From Chelatococcus asaccharovorans (GTDB taxonomy: Bacteria; Pseudomonadota; Alphaproteobacteria; Rhizobiales; Beijerinckiaceae), in contig NZ_QJJK01000023.1 of NCBI RefSeq assembly GCF_003201475.1, forward strand, positions 1 through 48,440: 48,440 nt of DNA, in the 5' to 3' direction. This document shows positions 27,279 through 35,737 of the stretch, piece after piece. Each line of letters opens with the position of its first letter. Position 1 is the stretch's first letter. The position numbers and the translations under genes are program-made. Below the pieces are notes generated by a model. That model was not told the origin of the DNA and made no database searches. It was given only the letters and a program-made list of their open reading frames with translations.

Positions 27279-27323
27279 GTCGTGGGCGCCGTCAATTCAT
27301 GGGCGCCGTCAATCATGGGCGCC
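27279..27323. repeat. Tandem duplication of the SDR gene 3' end
   Basis: GGGCGCC recurs at 27284, 27301 and 27317, spaced 17 and 16 bases apart. On the minus strand each unit reads GGCGCCCA(T/C)GA with a following stop TGA, which is the Gly-Ala-His-Asp-stop end of the SDR gene. Two extra degenerate copies follow the true stop, as seen independently at the binding-protein gene. Confidence 0.75.
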
Positions 27324-28127
27324 GAGAATGGTCTGGTCGAAGTCGATATTGGCGCCGGTCATCAACCCTGATTCGCCGGAGGCGAGATAGGCGACCGCCT
27401 TTGCCACCTCGCGCGGATCGACGAGCCGGCCGAAAGGCTGCCTTCTGGCCGCCTCCTCCTGCCAGCCGTCCTCGGCGCCATGGCGCAGCCGCAGGATCGC
27501 ATCCTCGCCCGGTGTCGCCATCCAGCCGATATTGAGCCCGTTGACCCGGATCCGGTCAGCGCGCAGCCCATAGGCGGCGTTGCGCGTCAGCGTGGCGAGC
27601 GCACCCTTCGACACGCTGTAGGCTGCGAGGAAGGGCTGGCCGCCGTGCGCCGACATCGACTGGATGTTGACGACCGTGCCGGCTATCCCGAGACGCCGCA
27701 TCAGAGTGGCGGCGTCCTGGATCAGGAAGAACGGCGCCGTGAGGTTGACCGCCATAATCCTGTTATAGAGTTCTGGCGTCGTGTCGAGGATCGTGCCGCG
27801 ATCGGTATCCCCGGCCGCATTGACGAGGATGTCGAGCCGGCCAAAGTGCCGCTCGGCGACCGGCACGATGCTCTGCACGGCAGCAAGGTCGCTGAGGTCG
27901 GCGGCGTGAAAGATGGCCCGGCACCCTTGCGCGCACAGGGCAGCCGCGACCGATGCGCCGCGTTCGCGGTTGCGGCCGGTCACGACGATGCCGGTGAGCC
28001 CGCGCGCCGCGAATTCACGCGCAATCGCCTCCCCGAGGCCCTGCGTGCCACCGGTGACGATCGCGACCTTGCCGCCGAGGTCCCGGCTATAGGCATCCGC
28101 TTGAGGCAAACTGGTCGCTCCCACCAT
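27309..28127 (-). CDS. Short-chain dehydrogenase/reductase in the inositol operon
   Basis: 272 residues. The NAD(P) motif TGGTQGLG (25-32), NAAG (103-106), and the catalytic Ser (157 or 159), Y170 and K174 (YSVSK) form a complete classical SDR active site. It is the first gene of the leftward operon (SDR, iolG, monophosphatase, importer), so it probably oxidises an inositol isomer or a related polyol, or interconverts inososes. The exact reaction is not deducible. The ATG at 28127 has a poor ribosome binding site and lies close to the divergent promoter, so a very short leader, or the GTG at 28124, is possible. Confidence 0.85.
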   Translation of the reverse strand: MVGATSLPQADAYSRDLGGKVAIVTGGTQGLGEAIAREFAARGLTGIVVTGRNRERGASVAAALCAQGCRAIFHAADLSDLAAVQSIVPVAERHFGRLDILVNAAGDTDRGTILDTTPELYNRIMAVNLTAPFFLIQDAATLMRRLGIAGTVVNIQSMSAHGGQPFLAAYSVSKGALATLTRNAAYGLRADRIRVNGLNIGWMATPGEDAILRLRHGAEDGWQEEAARRQPFGRLVDPREVAKAVAYLASGESGLMTGANIDFDQTILGAHD

Positions 28128-28154
28128 TAAAATAGTACATTAATTTTGTTTTTC

Positions 28155-28183
28155 TTGACTAATGGAACAAATATTCCATTCTC
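28155..28183 (+). promoter_or_regulatory. iol divergent promoter with IolR-type operator GGAA-N6-TTCC
   Basis: ATGGAA (28162-28167) and TTCCAT (28174-28179) flank six bases. The core matches GGAA-N6-TTCC, the motif reported for the RpiR-type repressor IolR of Sinorhizobium. TTGACT (28155-28160) is a good -35 for the rightward iolR-iolCDEB operon, and the operator fills the gap to a weak -10 near 28178. The site also lies 35 bases upstream of the SDR start, so one bound repressor could block both operons. Confidence 0.75.
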
Positions 28184-28221
28184 GGGGGCGCCAAGTCAAG
28201 GTCGAAGAAGCTTTCATTCTC

Positions 28222-29070
28222 ATGTCCCCAGCGTTATCCCGCGAGCATGCCCGATCCGCGTATGAGGGGTTCGTCACGCGTTTGCGTGACCGGGCCGAGG
28301 CGTTGCCCAAACGCCTGCGGCAAGTTGCCGATTTCGCGCTGTCACACCCCGATGACATGGCGCTGCTGACAGCCGCGCAGGTGGCGCAGCGAGCGGGTGT
28401 CCAGGCCTCGACCCTCGTGCGCTTCGCGCAGGCTCTGGACTTTTCAGGTTTCAGCGAGCTTCAGCAGGTCTTTCGCGCGCGGCTGCGCCAGCAGTTTCCC
28501 GACTATCGCGAGCGCATCGAGAGTTTGCGTGGTGAAGGCGCGGCCGGTCCGGATATGGCGCGCGTGCTGCTTGAGGGCTTCGTGGCGGCAAGCCGCAATT
28601 CGCTCGCACAGCTCGAAGCCAGCGTGATCCATACCGATATCGACCGCGCGACCGATCTCCTTGCCGGTGCCCAGAGCATCGTCCTCGTCGGCGCGCGGCG
28701 CATGTTCCCGGTCGTGTCCTACCTCGCCTACGCCTTCGGCAAGCTCGGCATCCGCGCCGTCCTGGTCGACCAGATCGCCGGGCTCGGTGCGGAACAGGCC
28801 TTTGTGGCACGGGCCGACGATGTCCTGCTCGCCGTGAGCTGCGCCCCCTATACGCCCGAGATCATCGACATCGCGGCGGACGCCCATCGGCGTGGCGTTC
28901 CCGTGATCGCCCTCACCGACGGCCCGCTCAGCCCGCTGGCGCGGAATTGCCTCCTGTGGCTGGAAGTGCAGGAGGCCGACTACGGCGCCTTCCGCTCCAT
29001 GGCCGCCACCTTCGCCCTGGCCATGACGCTGGCCGTCGCGACTGCCGAGAAAGCACAGGCAGATGACTGA
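28222..29070 (+). CDS. iolR: RpiR/MurR-family regulator, IolR-like
   Basis: 282 residues from the ATG at 28222. An earlier ATG (28162) lies inside the operator and upstream of the probable transcription start, so it is unlikely. The N-terminal RpiR helix-turn-helix (about 14-90) includes LPKRLRQVADFAL and the recognition region AGVQASTLVRFAQALDFSGFSELQQ. A SIS sugar-phosphate-binding domain follows (about 130-260). Rhizobial IolR proteins of this family repress iol genes until an inositol catabolite binds the SIS domain. It is the first gene of the rightward operon, overlaps iolC by eight bases, and is predicted to repress itself and both divergent operons. Confidence 0.85.
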   Translation: MSPALSREHARSAYEGFVTRLRDRAEALPKRLRQVADFALSHPDDMALLTAAQVAQRAGVQASTLVRFAQALDFSGFSELQQVFRARLRQQFPDYRERIESLRGEGAAGPDMARVLLEGFVAASRNSLAQLEASVIHTDIDRATDLLAGAQSIVLVGARRMFPVVSYLAYAFGKLGIRAVLVDQIAGLGAEQAFVARADDVLLAVSCAPYTPEIIDIAADAHRRGVPVIALTDGPLSPLARNCLLWLEVQEADYGAFRSMAATFALAMTLAVATAEKAQADD

Positions 29071-30994
29071 ACCAGAACTTGATCTGATTGCGATCGGCCG
29101 CTCTTCGGTGGATCTCTACGGCCAGCAGATCGGTGGCCGGCTGGAGGACATGGCGAGCTTTTCCAAGGCGGTCGGAGGGTGTCCCACCAACATCGCCATC
29201 GGCGCCGCGCGGCTTGGCCTCAAGACGGCGGTGATCACCCGCGTCGGCGACGAGCAGATGGGCCGCTTCATCCTGGAGCAGCTTGGCCGGGAAGGGGTCG
29301 ACACGTCGGGCGTCATCGTCGATCCCAAGCGCCTGACGTCCCTCGTCGTCCTCGGCGTGCGTGACGAACATACGTTCCCGCTGATCTTCTACCGGACGGA
29401 CTGCGCCGACGCCGCGCTCGACGAGAGCGAGATCAGCGAGGATTTCATCGCCTCCGCCCGCGCCGTCGTGGTCACGGGCACGCATTTTGCCATTGCCGGC
29501 GCCGCCAAGGCGCAGCGCAAGGCGATAGCGCTTGCGAAAAAGCACGGGCGCAGGGTCGTCTTCGATGTCGACTATCGCCCCAATCTCTGGGGCCTGGCCG
29601 GCCATGGGGCAGGCGAGGTGCGCTATATCCGCTCCGAGACCGTGACGAGCCATCTCAAGACAATCCTGCCGGATTGCGATCTCATCGTCGGCACGGAGGA
29701 GGAACTGCATGCCGCCGGCGGCAGCGAGGACACCCTGACGGCCATCCGTGCCATCCGGGCGCTGTCCGGGGCGACCATCGTCTGCAAGCGCGGCCCGATG
29801 GGCTGCGTGGTCTTTCCCGGCGCCATCCCGGAATCGCTGGAGATGGGCATCAAGGGGCCGGGCTTCCCGGTCGAGGTCTACAACGTGCTCGGCGCCGGGG
29901 ATGCCTTCATGGCGGGCTTTCTCCGCGGGTACCTGCGCGACGAGCCGATCGCGACCTGCTGCGCCTGGGCCAATGCCTGCGGGGCCTTCGCGGTGTCGCG
30001 GCTCTTGTGTTCGCCGGAGAGTCCGACCTTCGCGGAGCTGGATTATTTCCTGAAGCACGGCTCGCCAAACCGCGCGCTCCGCGAGGATGCCGCGCTCAAC
30101 CACATCCACTGGGCCACGACACGACGCCCGCAGCCGCAAACCCTGATGGCGCTGGCCATCGACCACCGCGCGCAGATCGAAGCCATCGCCGACGAGGCGG
30201 GCGTTCCGCATGGCCGGATCGCCGCGTTCAAGCAGCTCGCCGTCGCGGCGGCGGCCCGCGTTGCCAGGGATATGGCGGATTCCGGGGATCTGGCGGGTTT
30301 CGGTATGCTGATCGACGGCCGCCATGGCCGTGAGGCCCTGTTCCGCGCGGCCGATCACGGCTTCTGGGTGGCGCGGCCGCTGGAGGTGCCGGGTTCCCGC
30401 CCCCTGGCGCTGGAGACCGATGCGGAGGGCTCGCTCGGCGCGGCGCTCAATGAATGGCCGGTGGACCATGTCGCCAAGTGCCTGTGCTTCTATCATCCCG
30501 ACGACGACGAAGCACTGAAGGCCACGCAGGAAGCGACGCTCAGGCGTGTAGCGCTGGCGTGCAGGCAGGTCGGGCGTGAACTTCTGGTGGAGATCATCGC
30601 CTCGAAGCATGGACCGCTCGGCGATGACGCCATGGCCCAGGTGATGCGCCGGCTCTATGACTGCGGGATCAAGCCGGACTGGTGGAAACTTGAGAGCCAG
30701 CCGAGCGCCGCAGCCTGGGCTGCGATCGACGCGGCGATCGCCGAGAACGATCCCCTGTGTCGCGGCGTCGTGCTGCTTGGGCTTGATGCGCCGCTGGCGG
30801 AGCTCGAAGACGCGTTCCGTCTGGCGCGCGGGGCGGCCAGCGTGAAGGGTTTCGCCGTCGGGCGCTCGATCTTCGGCGCTGCGGCGCGCGATTGGTTTGC
30901 CGGGCGGATCGATGACGAGGCGGCCATCGCCGCGATGGCCGCGCGATTTGGCCGGCTGGTCCAGTCATGGCAACAATCCGGGCAACAGGCCTGA
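29063..30994 (+). CDS. iolC: 5-dehydro-2-deoxygluconokinase fused to DUF2090 (IolC, bifunctional)
   Basis: 643 residues, about twice the length of single-domain IolC. The N-terminal PfkB/ribokinase domain (about 5-330) has GGCPTNIAIGAARLG and the C-terminal anion hole NVLGAGDAFMAGF with catalytic D280. It phosphorylates 2-deoxy-5-keto-gluconate. The C-terminal DUF2090 domain (about 345-643) has an aldolase-like TIM-barrel pattern and is often annotated as the 2-deoxy-5-keto-6-phosphogluconate aldolase (IolJ) activity; that activity is plausible here because no separate iolJ is present. It begins in the iolR stop and is followed 27 bases later by iolD. Confidence 0.92.
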   Translation: MTEPELDLIAIGRSSVDLYGQQIGGRLEDMASFSKAVGGCPTNIAIGAARLGLKTAVITRVGDEQMGRFILEQLGREGVDTSGVIVDPKRLTSLVVLGVRDEHTFPLIFYRTDCADAALDESEISEDFIASARAVVVTGTHFAIAGAAKAQRKAIALAKKHGRRVVFDVDYRPNLWGLAGHGAGEVRYIRSETVTSHLKTILPDCDLIVGTEEELHAAGGSEDTLTAIRAIRALSGATIVCKRGPMGCVVFPGAIPESLEMGIKGPGFPVEVYNVLGAGDAFMAGFLRGYLRDEPIATCCAWANACGAFAVSRLLCSPESPTFAELDYFLKHGSPNRALREDAALNHIHWATTRRPQPQTLMALAIDHRAQIEAIADEAGVPHGRIAAFKQLAVAAAARVARDMADSGDLAGFGMLIDGRHGREALFRAADHGFWVARPLEVPGSRPLALETDAEGSLGAALNEWPVDHVAKCLCFYHPDDDEALKATQEATLRRVALACRQVGRELLVEIIASKHGPLGDDAMAQVMRRLYDCGIKPDWWKLESQPSAAAWAAIDAAIAENDPLCRGVVLLGLDAPLAELEDAFRLARGAASVKGFAVGRSIFGAAARDWFAGRIDDEAAIAAMAARFGRLVQSWQQSGQQA

Positions 30995-31021
30995 GCCGCA
31001 GCGGCCGTGAGGAGAGGGGTG

Positions 31022-32863
31022 ATGGCAACAGTAAGGCTCACCATGGCGCAGGCGCTTGTCGCAGCCATGGCGGCGCAGAAGACGACGGTTGATGGACAGG
31101 TGGCGCCCATCTTCGCGGCCGTCTGGGCGATCTTCGGGCATGGCAATGTCGCGGGCCTCGGCGAGGCGCTCTATGCCATGCGCGAGCGGCTGCCGACGCT
31201 GCGCGCCCACAACGAGCAGGCCATGGCGCATGCGGCCATCGCCTTCGCCAAGACCGCGCGGCGCCGGCGGATGATGGCCGTGACGAGCTCGATCGGCCCG
31301 GGCGCGACCAACATGGTCACGGCGGCGGCCGTCGCCCATGTCAATCGCCTGCCGCTGCTGCTGCTCCCCGGCGATGTCTTCGCCGGGCGCCGGCCGGATC
31401 CGGTTTTGCAGCAGATCGAGGATTTCGGGGATGGCACCGTCTCGGCGAACGACTGCTTTCGCCCGGTTTCGCGCTATTTCGATCGCATCACGCGGCCCGA
31501 GCAGATCATCCCGGCCTTCGAGCGCGCCATGCAGGTGCTGACCGATCCGTCCGATTGCGGACCGGTAACGCTCGCGCTCTGCCAGGACGTGCAGACCGAG
31601 GCCTACGACTATCCCGAGAGCTTTTTTGCCGAGCGGCTCTGGCAGCCGCGCCGCCTGCGGCCGGACGCGGCCGAGCTGGATGGGGCGATCGCACGCCTCA
31701 GGGGCGCGCAACGCCCGCTCGTGGTGGCTGGCGGCGGCGTGCTCTACAGCGAGGCGGAACAGGCGCTCGCGCAGTTCTGCACCGCTCACGGCATCCCCGT
31801 GGCGGAAACCCAAAGCGGCAAGAGCAGCCTGCCGCACGCGCATCCCTTGAACCTCGGCGCGATCGGCGTCACGGGGACGGCCGCCGCCAATGAGGCGGCG
31901 CGCCGCGCCGATGTCGTACTGGCTGTCGGGACGCGGCTGCAGGATTTCACCACCGGCTCCTGGACGCTGTTCGCCGATCCCGCGGTGGCGATCATCGGCT
32001 TGAATACGCAGGCCTTCGATGCCGGCAAGCACCGCGCGCGCCCTTTGGTCGCCGATGCGAAGGCCGGACTTGTCGAACTCTCCGCGGGACTGTCCGGCTG
32101 GACGGCTCCAGCGGCGTGGCGCACCGGCGCCGAGACCGCCCGTGCGGACTGGCTCGCGACCGCGGCGCGTTATACAGCCGCGGGGAACGCGGCCTTGCCG
32201 AGCGATGCCCAGGTGATCGGCGCGGTGCAGCGCCAGAGCGCGCCCGGCGATATCGTGCTGTGCGCGGCGGGCGGGCTGCCCGGCGAATTGCACAAGCTCT
32301 GGCAGGCGGGCGCACCCGGCGGCTACCATATGGAATACGGCTATTCCTGCATGGGCTATGAGATCGCCGGCGGGCTCGGCGCCAAGCTCGCCGATCCGGC
32401 GCGCGACGTCATCGTCATGGTGGGCGACGGCTCCTATCTCATGATGAATTCGGAGATCGCGACATCGGTGATGCTGGGCGCGAAGCTGACGATCGTCGTG
32501 CTCGACAACAGGGGCTTCGGCTGCATCAACCGCCTGCAGAACGCCACCGGCGGGGCGCCCTTCAACAATCTCCTGCGCGACACGCGCCACGAGACGCTGC
32601 CGGCGATCGATTTCGCGGCGCATGCGGCGTCGCTCGGGGCCATCTCGCGCAAGGTCGCCAGCCTCTCCGAGCTGGAGACGGCGCTCATGGAGGCACGTGC
32701 CCATGAACTGACCAGCGTCATCGTCATCGATACCGACCCGCTGGCTTCCACCGATGCCGGCGGCCATTGGTGGGACGTCGCGGTGCCCGAGACGTCCGCC
32801 CGCGACGAGGTCAGGACGGCCCGGCGCCTCTATGACGAGGCGCTGGCGCGGCGCGACAATTGA
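31022..32863 (+). CDS. iolD: 3D-(3,5/4)-trihydroxycyclohexane-1,2-dione hydrolase
   Basis: 613 residues from the ATG at 31022, behind GGAGAGGGG; the GTG at 31007 is an upstream in-frame alternative. It is a thiamine diphosphate enzyme: the N-terminal Pyr domain has the catalytic Glu in HNEQAMAHAA, and the C-terminal PP domain has the GDGSYLMMN cofactor motif (GDG 468-470) followed by NRGFGCIN. Reaction: ring opening of trihydroxycyclohexanedione to 5-deoxy-glucuronate, the step after IolE. It lies in the order iolC-iolD-iolE-iolB, the usual rhizobial arrangement. Confidence 0.95.
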   Translation: MATVRLTMAQALVAAMAAQKTTVDGQVAPIFAAVWAIFGHGNVAGLGEALYAMRERLPTLRAHNEQAMAHAAIAFAKTARRRRMMAVTSSIGPGATNMVTAAAVAHVNRLPLLLLPGDVFAGRRPDPVLQQIEDFGDGTVSANDCFRPVSRYFDRITRPEQIIPAFERAMQVLTDPSDCGPVTLALCQDVQTEAYDYPESFFAERLWQPRRLRPDAAELDGAIARLRGAQRPLVVAGGGVLYSEAEQALAQFCTAHGIPVAETQSGKSSLPHAHPLNLGAIGVTGTAAANEAARRADVVLAVGTRLQDFTTGSWTLFADPAVAIIGLNTQAFDAGKHRARPLVADAKAGLVELSAGLSGWTAPAAWRTGAETARADWLATAARYTAAGNAALPSDAQVIGAVQRQSAPGDIVLCAAGGLPGELHKLWQAGAPGGYHMEYGYSCMGYEIAGGLGAKLADPARDVIVMVGDGSYLMMNSEIATSVMLGAKLTIVVLDNRGFGCINRLQNATGGAPFNNLLRDTRHETLPAIDFAAHAASLGAISRKVASLSELETALMEARAHELTSVIVIDTDPLASTDAGGHWWDVAVPETSARDEVRTARRLYDEALARRDN

Positions 32864-32875
32864 GGTGAGGACGAC

Positions 32876-33775
32876 ATGACGATAAGGATCGGCGCCAACC
32901 CCATCGGTTGGTCGAACGACGACCTGCAGGAGATCGGTGGCACGACGACGCTGGGCACCTGCCTCGCCGAGGCGTGCGAGGCCGGTTTCGAGGGCATGGA
33001 ACTCGGCCACAAGTTTCCGCGCGAGCCGCAGACTTTGAAGGCCGTGCTGGCGCCCTTCGGCATGGCCTGCATCTCCGGCTGGTATTCCGCGGAGCTGCTG
33101 CGCCGCGATGCCGAGGCGGAGATGCGCCATCTCAGGCCGCATCTCGACCTCCTGAAGGCGATGGGTTCAACCGTACTCGTCTTCGCCGAGACCTCGAACG
33201 CCATCCATGGCGACCGGTCGCGGCCGCTGTCAGAGCGCCCGGTGATGAAGGCCGGCGACTGGGCGGAGTTCGGCCGGCGCGTCACCGAGGTCGCCGAGCG
33301 CACCTACGCCGAGGGGGTGCGGCTGGTCTACCACCACCACATGGGCACGATCGTCGAGAGTGAGGCCGATATCGACGCCTTCATGGCGGCGACCGGCGAG
33401 GCCGCCCATCTCCTGCTCGACACGGGTCACGCCACCTGGGGCGGGGCCGATCCGGCCGCGCTGGCGCGGCGCTATCGCCCGCGCATCAGCCATGTGCATG
33501 CCAAGGATGTGCGCCGCGCGGTGATGGAACAGGCGCGTGCCGAGGACTGGAGCTTCCTCGATGCGGTGCTCGGCAAGGGGGATGAACTCGGCGTCTATAC
33601 GGTCCCGGGTGACGGCATGGTCGACTATGCCGCGGTGTTCAGGGCGCTGCCGGGCTATTCCGGCTGGGTCGTCGTCGAGGCCGAGCAGGACCCGGAGAAG
33701 GCCAATCCGCTGACCTATGCGAAAAAGGGCGTTGCCCATCTCAAGCAAAGTCTCAGGGAGGCGGGGCTCGCCTGA
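32876..33775 (+). CDS. iolE: myo-Inosose-2 dehydratase
   Basis: 299 residues, of the xylose isomerase-like TIM-barrel family. It opens with the IolE signature IGANPIGWSNDD, and has the metal-binding segments GMELGHKF, HHHMGT and HVHAKDVR. Reaction: 2-keto-myo-inositol to trihydroxycyclohexane-1,2-dione plus water, upstream of IolD. It begins 12 bases after the iolD stop with AGGTGAGGA upstream. Confidence 0.95.
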   Translation: MTIRIGANPIGWSNDDLQEIGGTTTLGTCLAEACEAGFEGMELGHKFPREPQTLKAVLAPFGMACISGWYSAELLRRDAEAEMRHLRPHLDLLKAMGSTVLVFAETSNAIHGDRSRPLSERPVMKAGDWAEFGRRVTEVAERTYAEGVRLVYHHHMGTIVESEADIDAFMAATGEAAHLLLDTGHATWGGADPAALARRYRPRISHVHAKDVRRAVMEQARAEDWSFLDAVLGKGDELGVYTVPGDGMVDYAAVFRALPGYSGWVVVEAEQDPEKANPLTYAKKGVAHLKQSLREAGLA

Positions 33776-33788
33776 GCTTCGAACTGCG

Positions 33789-34592
33789 ATGTCCAGACTG
33801 CTCGTGAAACCGCATGCCCCCGACGCCGAGGGATGCGTCCACGCCATAACACCCGAGAGCGCCGGCTGGAGCCATGTCGGCTTCGCCGTTCATCGGCTGG
33901 CGGACGGCCAGACGGTTTCCCGTGCCACCGGCGACCGCGAGCATTGCCTCGTGCTGTTGTCCGGCAAGGTCGCGGCGACGGCCGGCGAGACCGATTTCGG
34001 CGTCATCGGCGGACGCGCCTCGCCCTTCGAGGCCGATCCCTGGTCGCTTTACGTGCCGGCGGGATCGCAGTGGTCGATCACGGCTCAAGGCCCCTGCGAG
34101 GTCGCGCTCTGCTCGGCACCCGGTGTCGTCGGCGCACGCCCCGCGCGGGTCATCGCCCCGCGGGACGTCGGTTGCCAGACGCGGGGGGAGGGCAGCAACA
34201 CCCGCCATGTCCGCAACATCCTGCCGGAGACCGAACCCGCCGACGGATTGCTGGTGGTCGAGGTCATCACGCCCGCCGGCTGCTGGTCGAGCTATCCGCC
34301 CCACAAGCACGACGAGGACCGGCTGCCCGCCGAGTCGCAGCTGGAAGAAACCTATTATCATCGGCTGAACCCGCCGCAGGGCTTCGGCTTCCAGCGCGTC
34401 TATACCGACGACCGCTCGCTCGACGAGACCTTCGCCTTCGCGGATGGCGACGTCGTCCTCGTGCCGCGCGGCTACCATCCCGTCGGCGCCCCCCATGGCT
34501 ACGATCTGTATTATCTCAATGTCATGGCGGGACCGAAGCGCATCTGGCGGTTCCACAACGACCCGGCGCATGCGTGGATGCTGGGGTCGTGA
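33789..34592 (+). CDS. iolB: 5-deoxy-glucuronate isomerase
   Basis: 267 residues from the ATG at 33789, 13 bases after iolE. It is a bicupin of the IolB/KduI family. Metal-binding histidines lie in YPPHKHDED, the signature EETYYHRLNPPQGFGFQRVYTDDRSLDE follows, and a second cupin segment is VPRGYHPVGAPHGYDLYYLN. Reaction: 5-deoxy-glucuronate to 5-keto-2-deoxygluconate, the substrate of IolC. It is the last gene of the operon; iolA (methylmalonate-semialdehyde dehydrogenase) is absent from the window. Confidence 0.94.
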   Translation: MSRLLVKPHAPDAEGCVHAITPESAGWSHVGFAVHRLADGQTVSRATGDREHCLVLLSGKVAATAGETDFGVIGGRASPFEADPWSLYVPAGSQWSITAQGPCEVALCSAPGVVGARPARVIAPRDVGCQTRGEGSNTRHVRNILPETEPADGLLVVEVITPAGCWSSYPPHKHDEDRLPAESQLEETYYHRLNPPQGFGFQRVYTDDRSLDETFAFADGDVVLVPRGYHPVGAPHGYDLYYLNVMAGPKRIWRFHNDPAHAWMLGS

Positions 34593-35014
34593 TTGACATC
34601 GCTCGGGCGAATCCTGAGCTTTTCAACAGCCTGCGAGACCCTGCTGCGTTTTAGGGAAGCCCGCCGTCATTCCGGGGCCTCGCAACAGCGAGGAGCCCGG
34701 AATCCATGAACACTGCAGCGAACCAGAAGAGGGCCGGTCCGGCAGTACCGTCTTGTCAGAGCGCGTGTTCATGGGTTGCCGGGCTCGGGCCTCTCGGCCC
34801 GCCCCGGAATGACGCCGCGGCTCTCTCGTAAAAACAGCCAGATAGTGATAGACCTCAGGTGGTTTATCCCGCGTGAGACCTCATTGATTCATATTTCTAT
34901 CCGTCAAATACTTTTGCCAGAAATGACGTTCGCTTTCAAAAAAGGCCTCGACGGCGAATACTGAGCTTTATGAATTGACCAAAGCGAAACGGATTGGGCA
35001 GCGAAGCGGCCAGG
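34593..35014. other. Intergenic region with palindromic repeat
   Basis: This gap follows iolB. It contains a 150-base palindromic repeat (34665-34814). The rest (34815-35014) becomes AT-rich toward the orphan gene and shows no credible gene. Confidence 0.5.
34665..34814. repeat. Bradyrhizobium-type intergenic palindromic repeat
   Basis: The outer arms CGTCATTCCGGGGC (34665-34678) and GCCCCGGAATGACG (34801-34814) are perfect complements. Inside, AGCCCGGAATCCATGAACAC near 34691-34710 pairs imperfectly with GTGTTCATGGG and CCGGGCTCGGG near 34765-34790. This dispersed intergenic repeat is familiar from Bradyrhizobium and related genomes. It forms a long hairpin in RNA and may terminate or protect iolB transcripts. 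Confidence 0.75.
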
Positions 35015-35392
35015 ATGATCAAACGAAGTCACTTGGATAAAAAAATGACCGCGATCGCAGATCTTGAACTGGCTGTCCTATCGAAATGTCTTTCTGACAT
35101 CGGCGTCGAAAGTGGACTTGAATTTTCAGAATATGCCACTCTGGTCGCAGAGAGAAGATTTACACGGGCGGGGTTTTTCACTGACTACAAAAGAGATGTT
35201 CGGCTTCAGAATAAAGATAATATCAAAATTAAGCATTGGGCGCGGATTGGTGCGAAGATAAACTTCGGGGCGTTTGATGCCGGTTTTATCGTATTTTTAA
35301 GAGATGGATATATTGAATTTTTAGAGGGATATGTTTACGAAGGGACGTGGCCGTCGAATATTTCAGAATATTCCCTGTATATCATACCGTAG
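35015..35392 (+). CDS. AT-rich orphan protein of unknown function
   Basis: About 125 residues from the ATG at 35015; a TTG at 34994 and an ATG at 35045 are other possible starts. The codon use is markedly AT-rich compared with every neighbour, which points to recent acquisition. A predicted helix (about 15-45) is followed by a strand-rich C-terminal half containing F.VFLRDGYIEFLEGYVYEGTWP, a pattern loosely like small immunity-type or orphan proteins. No family can be named with confidence, and no adjacent toxin is visible. It sits alone between a repeat and the autotransporter gene. Confidence 0.65.
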   Translation: MIKRSHLDKKMTAIADLELAVLSKCLSDIGVESGLEFSEYATLVAERRFTRAGFFTDYKRDVRLQNKDNIKIKHWARIGAKINFGAFDAGFIVFLRDGYIEFLEGYVYEGTWPSNISEYSLYIIP

Positions 35393-35737
35393 AGACTATT
35401 CAATAAAACTGAAAAATGAATACTTATATAGTTTTCTGGTGTTCGCCAGATGACGCTCGCGCTGATCGCGAGGCCGGCGCCGCGGATGGAATAGGCGCTC
35501 GCCCCCGATGATTCGGGCGGCGGCAACCGCGCTGCTGGCCTGTCCAGTCTTCTCCCTGCCCGATAGCCAGTGATTCGGAGCGCCGCATCGCCTCTTCAAT
35601 GTTATTATTTGATCCTATATTATGAAAATTTCCCGGTAAGACGCCCCCAAGACGCCCCTATCTTGCAATCAGACTAGATTCCATCCCGAATTCTGTTACG
35701 GGAAATAGTTATGGTGGCTTGCTCGGGGGGTGATTTT
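35393..35737. other. Intergenic region upstream of the autotransporter gene
   Basis: About 345 bases. The left half (35440-35600) is GC-rich with no supported gene; a minus-strand frame there lacks similarity. The right half is AT-rich and contains a direct repeat, AGACGCCCCC/AGACGCCCC (35639-35657), and probably the autotransporter promoter. The leader ends in GGGGGG before the ATG. Confidence 0.4.

Noticed and set aside
28162-28221. Upstream start codon for the RpiR regulator at 28162
   Set aside because: The ATG is part of the GGAA-N6-TTCC operator and lies within the likely promoter, so it would not be transcribed.
30965-33142. 725-residue minus-strand frame
   Set aside because: Antisense to iolD and the start of iolE, which are unambiguous.
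34776-34964. 62-residue frame within the palindromic repeat region
   Set aside because: It overlaps the dispersed repeat and has no start signal or similarity.
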